From NCBI GenBank assembly GCA_003254885.1, contig QANT01002465.1, positions 62,001-126,000 of the forward strand: a stretch of 64,000 bases of DNA. The letters are read 5' to 3'. This document shows positions 60,867-64,000 of the stretch, piece after piece (position 1 is the stretch's first letter; the number at the start of each line of letters is the position of its first letter). Below the pieces are notes generated by a model. That model ran no database searches, was not told where the DNA came from, and saw only the letters and a program-made list of their open reading frames with translations. The stretch is from Purshia tridentata. Taxonomy: Eukaryota; Streptophyta; Magnoliopsida; Rosales; Rosaceae. The position numbers and the translations under genes were made by a program.

Positions 60867-62572
60867 GCGACCTGAGAGCTTTGCTTTTTTTATTCGATTG
60901 AAAATTGGAATTGGAGATTCATAATGGACTTGTTTGTTTGTGAATTACAAATATGAAGTGAGTGTGAGGGAATGAATGAATGAATGACACTGGGACACTC
61001 TGCTTTTCTTCTTCGATTTGTTTTTAACTTATTTTATCTCAGAACCGTGTGTCTGTCTGGGTTTTTTATTTATGTTTTTTTTTTTCATTTGGTTAAAACC
61101 GTTAATTTTTCCAATTTACGCGCCGTACAATCATATCATATATTCATATGCCATGTGAGATTAAATTTCCAATAGAACATCTTTTTAAATAATAATAGAA
61201 AAAGTTAAATCAAACTCTTTTTTACATTTTCAATACTAATCTTCAAAGTTATTTCAGTTTAAGTATCAAATTTTTTAAGTTTAGTTTAAATGGTGTACTA
61301 TGCTTTAGGTTGGCCAAATAAAAAAGAAGGTTGGACAAAAAATACGTAGTCGGTAGGTTTTACAACCCTAAAGTGTAAATATAAAGCCTTGAACACTTGT
61401 AAAACTCAAGCTTTTATAAACTTCATGCATGTCACAAACAATAGATGTGGAGCAATCATACTAACATACACAAAACACTATAGAGCGATATGTAGATCAA
61501 CCAAACAATATTTTAGTGGGATCCATCTAGGAGCTAGTCGATGAATTAAATAACCAAACAATTTAATAAAAATTTTGTTAGTATGCATGTAATCCATATT
61601 TTCATATATAAGTTCAAAATTCAAGACTTACTTAGACAAAAGAAGACTAATATAGTGTTTGGATGATGAAATTAAATTCATGATTTCATTAAAAGTAGGA
61701 ATTTGAGAAATGACATACTCTTGTTTAGTATCATTGTCAAAAAAAAATCTTAAAATTTTATTGGGAAAAAGGTGAAATTTGGATGCCATCAATTCCAATT
61801 TAAATTTCATCTAAATAAATGTCATTTCTAAAATTCTAAGATAAAACAACTATCACAACCATCAACACTACTACCACCCTCATTGCCAACACTCACCAAC
61901 TCCACACCCCAACACCACAGCCACTAGCTTCATTGCCACAACTACTGCCACTATCATTGTTGTTGCCGTTGCCATTGCCGCCACCAGCTTATCGCCACTA
62001 CACGCACACCCTTGTCTCCACCACTATCGCCGCAACCATCACCATTAGCACCACATGTTGCTTTCATTGCCAATGTCACAACTTTCACTACTATACAATC
62101 ACTCACATCACTTTTAAATTTTATCATGTCTAATAGATTAGCCAAACAGGAAACTTTACAAATCCTGTAAGTTTCAATTTCATCATTTTGAATTCTGTCA
62201 ATTTAAATTTACTTAACACGATTAAACTTTTTAGTATGAACGCACCATAAGTATTAAAAGACACTCTATGGTCATCGGTAGGTTTCTTCAAATATGACTG
62301 TTGGATTCGAAAGCCCAACCAACTTTAGGCTGGGGCACCACAATAATAACAGCGAGCAGGCCAAAATAGACCACTGCCCTTGGCACTTGGGATTTTGTAA
62401 ATTGGGGCAGAAAGTCAGAGATTTGACTAAATTTTAAGATAACAGCCTGCGCCATAAATTTTTTTTTAAAAAAAACATTTCTTAAATACAAGTTATACAA
62501 CCAGTAATATATTAAAACCAACGACGCGCCGCCAGCAAGTAGGACATTATTTTAGTACAGAGAAATTAGAGT
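60867..62572. other. POD1 promoter side and receptor-kinase 3' flank; ACC-rich tract
   Basis: POD1 is transcribed leftward from about 60.95 kb. At 61,850-62,110 lies a CCA/ACC-rich low-complexity tract with a chance open frame. It is bracketed by GTGTTTGGATGATG near 61,655 and, inverted, GGTGCGTTCATACT near 62,235-62,247, weakly suggesting a degenerate DNA element. No supported gene. Confidence 0.35.
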
Positions 62573-64000
62573 CTAGTCCTCGCTTATGAAAAATATGGTG
62601 GGCTTAGTTGGTTCGGTGATATCCACCGTCCCCTCCAACATCTTAGCCACCTTCCCCATCGACGGCCTCATCTCCGGTCGATCCTGGAGGCACCACATGG
62701 CCGTTTTGACCATGCGATTCACCGTATCAAAATGCATCCTGCTATCGTAACTATGCTTGATCTGATGGTCCAAAATGTCCTCCACGTTCATCTCCTTAAA
62801 CACCTTATCAAAAGCCCATCTCGGAAAATACCAGTCCGCACTCTCAGCCATTGAACCTTGGACCTGGTTGTTTCTGACCCCACTCACAAGTTCCAACAAA
62901 ACCATCCCAAAGCTGTACACGTCAGCTTTGGGCGTAAGCGGGTCCTTCTTGAGCCATTCGGGCGCCATGTACCCACGGGTTCCCTGCATCCGAGATACGC
63001 TCACCATGTCCTCCTTTTTCTTCAGCTTCGCCAACCCGAAATCCGAAATCTTCGGGCAGAAATCGTCACCCAAGAGTATATTTTCGGGTTTGATATCGCA
63101 ATGCAAAACCCATTCCAAACACTCCTCGTGCAAATACGCAATGGATCTGGCCACGCCCAAAGCAATCCGGTACCGGATCCCCCAATCAAGAACCGGTTTC
63201 TGCCTGTCAACACCACTCGCACCCGACTCTTCTTGCTCAGGGTCTGAATACAAGACCCGACCCGGTCGAAAGAGGTACTTGTCAAGGGACCCATTAGGGA
63301 CGTACTCGTAGACTAGTATTCTTTGACCTTTCTCTGCGCAAAACCCCCACAACCTGACCAAGTTGAGGTGGTGCATCCGGGCAATAATGGTGACCTCCGC
63401 CCAGAACTCGGCGTCACCGCCGGCCACATGCTTCAAACACTTGACCGCCACAACGCGCTGGTCGCTCAGCTCGCCTCGGTAAACGTCGCCGAAGCCTCCT
63501 TTTCCGATGAGGTTGGAGAAGTCCTTGGTGGCGGCTTTGAGCTCGGCGTACGAGAAGCGCTTGGGTCCACCGGCGGGGAGGAACTCGAGGCCGAGAGTCC
63601 GAGCCATGTCCCTGTACTTGATGTACTTCTTTATGAAAGCCCAGAAGAAAAGCACCCCAGAAATAAGCTCCGCAGCGAAAAGAGTGCATATAATCACTAT
63701 GTTCCTTGTGGTAGCGTTAGACTCTTGAGGCGGTAGAGGGAGGCTGATCTGAACCGGACACGTCGTTTCCAGCAACTCCGTCATGCCCGTGAAGTTCGTT
63801 TGATCGGTTTCGGAGTTGTCCACCCGGAGAAACATAACAGTTTCGGATCCGGGAGACCAGTACCCGTATAATAATCTGTCGAGCTGAAGCACACAGTAAC
63901 CCTTGCCGTCATATTTGAACATGAATCCGAGACAATTGCTTTTGTTCAAGCATCGTGATTCACAGATGCTGAAATTAGTGGCATGCCAATTGCTCTGGTT
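62573..64000 (-). CDS. G-type lectin S-receptor-like Ser/Thr kinase (3' part, runs off the window)
   Basis: The frame is open from the right edge to a stop at 62573-62575, about 475 residues with no intron. The visible N-terminal part is a Cys-rich PAN-like extracellular region (FSICESRCLNKSNCLGF, GYCVLQLDRLLYGYW). A transmembrane segment follows (IVIICTLFAAELISGVLFF), then a juxtamembrane GLEFLPAGGPKRFSY, then a complete kinase domain. It has the Gly loop GKGGFG, VAVKCLK, catalytic WVLHCDIKPENILL, DFGLAKL and APEWL. The His-Cys-Asp before the catalytic Asp makes it a non-RD kinase, as in many lectin-type receptor kinases linked to pathogen perception. The B-lectin and S-locus domains expected upstream are outside the window. 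An LRK10L-type kinase is less likely given the PAN-like part. Confidence 0.92.
   Translation of the reverse strand, partial: NQSNWHATNFSICESRCLNKSNCLGFMFKYDGKGYCVLQLDRLLYGYWSPGSETVMFLRVDNSETDQTNFTGMTELLETTCPVQISLPLPPQESNATTRNIVIICTLFAAELISGVLFFWAFIKKYIKYRDMARTLGLEFLPAGGPKRFSYAELKAATKDFSNLIGKGGFGDVYRGELSDQRVVAVKCLKHVAGGDAEFWAEVTIIARMHHLNLVRLWGFCAEKGQRILVYEYVPNGSLDKYLFRPGRVLYSDPEQEESGASGVDRQKPVLDWGIRYRIALGVARSIAYLHEECLEWVLHCDIKPENILLGDDFCPKISDFGLAKLKKKEDMVSVSRMQGTRGYMAPEWLKKDPLTPKADVYSFGMVLLELVSGVRNNQVQGSMAESADWYFPRWAFDKVFKEMNVEDILDHQIKHSYDSRMHFDTVNRMVKTAMWCLQDRPEMRPSMGKVAKMLEGTVDITEPTKPTIFFISED

Noticed and set aside
61954-62145. Open frames in the ACC-rich tract
   Set aside because: Low-complexity repeats keep several frames open by composition alone.

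Overview
The window is nuclear DNA of a flowering plant, almost certainly a eudicot. Genes are split by short, AT-rich GT-AG introns, spacers are AT-rich and carry hAT-like and MITE-like elements, and the protein families are plant-specific (KNATM, PLATZ, class II TPS, SDS cyclin, G-type lectin receptor kinase). The sequence does not fix the species.

Layout: the first 4.8 kb holds no gene I can support beyond a doubtful fragment at the left edge. TPS6 (trehalose-6-phosphate synthase-like, class II) lies at 4.9-7.8 kb on the minus strand, with a long leader that has small upstream ORFs. A 6 kb transposon-rich spacer follows (two hAT-like elements, a MITE, a 204-bp tandem duplication). The homeodomain-less KNOX gene KNATM is at 13.9-15.1 kb, a ~1 kb terminal-inverted-repeat element at 15.8-16.9 kb, and heat-shock factor HSFA8 at 17.4-20.2 kb. 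Two tandem VIT1-type vacuolar iron transporter genes occupy 21.1-27.0 kb. The 27-32 kb spacer holds a possible small secreted peptide gene, a 124-bp tandem duplication, and a pair of box C/D snoRNA genes. These snoRNAs appear to share a bidirectional promoter (telo box plus site II motifs) with UCH2, a proteasome/INO80-type deubiquitinase at 32.7-35.0 kb. Next come tRNA-Lys(CTT), an uncharacterised gene with a likely E2F site, CCZ1 (Rab7 GEF subunit), SDS (meiotic cyclin), a BPA1-like RRM gene, a PLATZ gene, a TAPT1/POD1 membrane-protein gene, and the 3' part of a G-type lectin receptor kinase running off the right edge.

I reconstructed the exons of twelve genes by reading splice sites; in the eleven that lie wholly inside the window the coding lengths close to whole codons. 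The closure includes a U12-type AT-AC intron in the TAPT1 homologue. As I recall the Arabidopsis loci, TPS6, HSFA8, POD1 and the RRM gene lie together at At1g67950-At1g68020, while KNATM and SDS are adjacent at At1g14750-At1g14760. This window would then preserve an unfractionated order that Arabidopsis has split between two duplicated segments. The genes are not an operon; they share neighbourhood, not a pathway. I found no wholly new system. The most distinctive items are the AT-AC intron, the snoRNA/UCH2 divergent promoter and the composite gene order.
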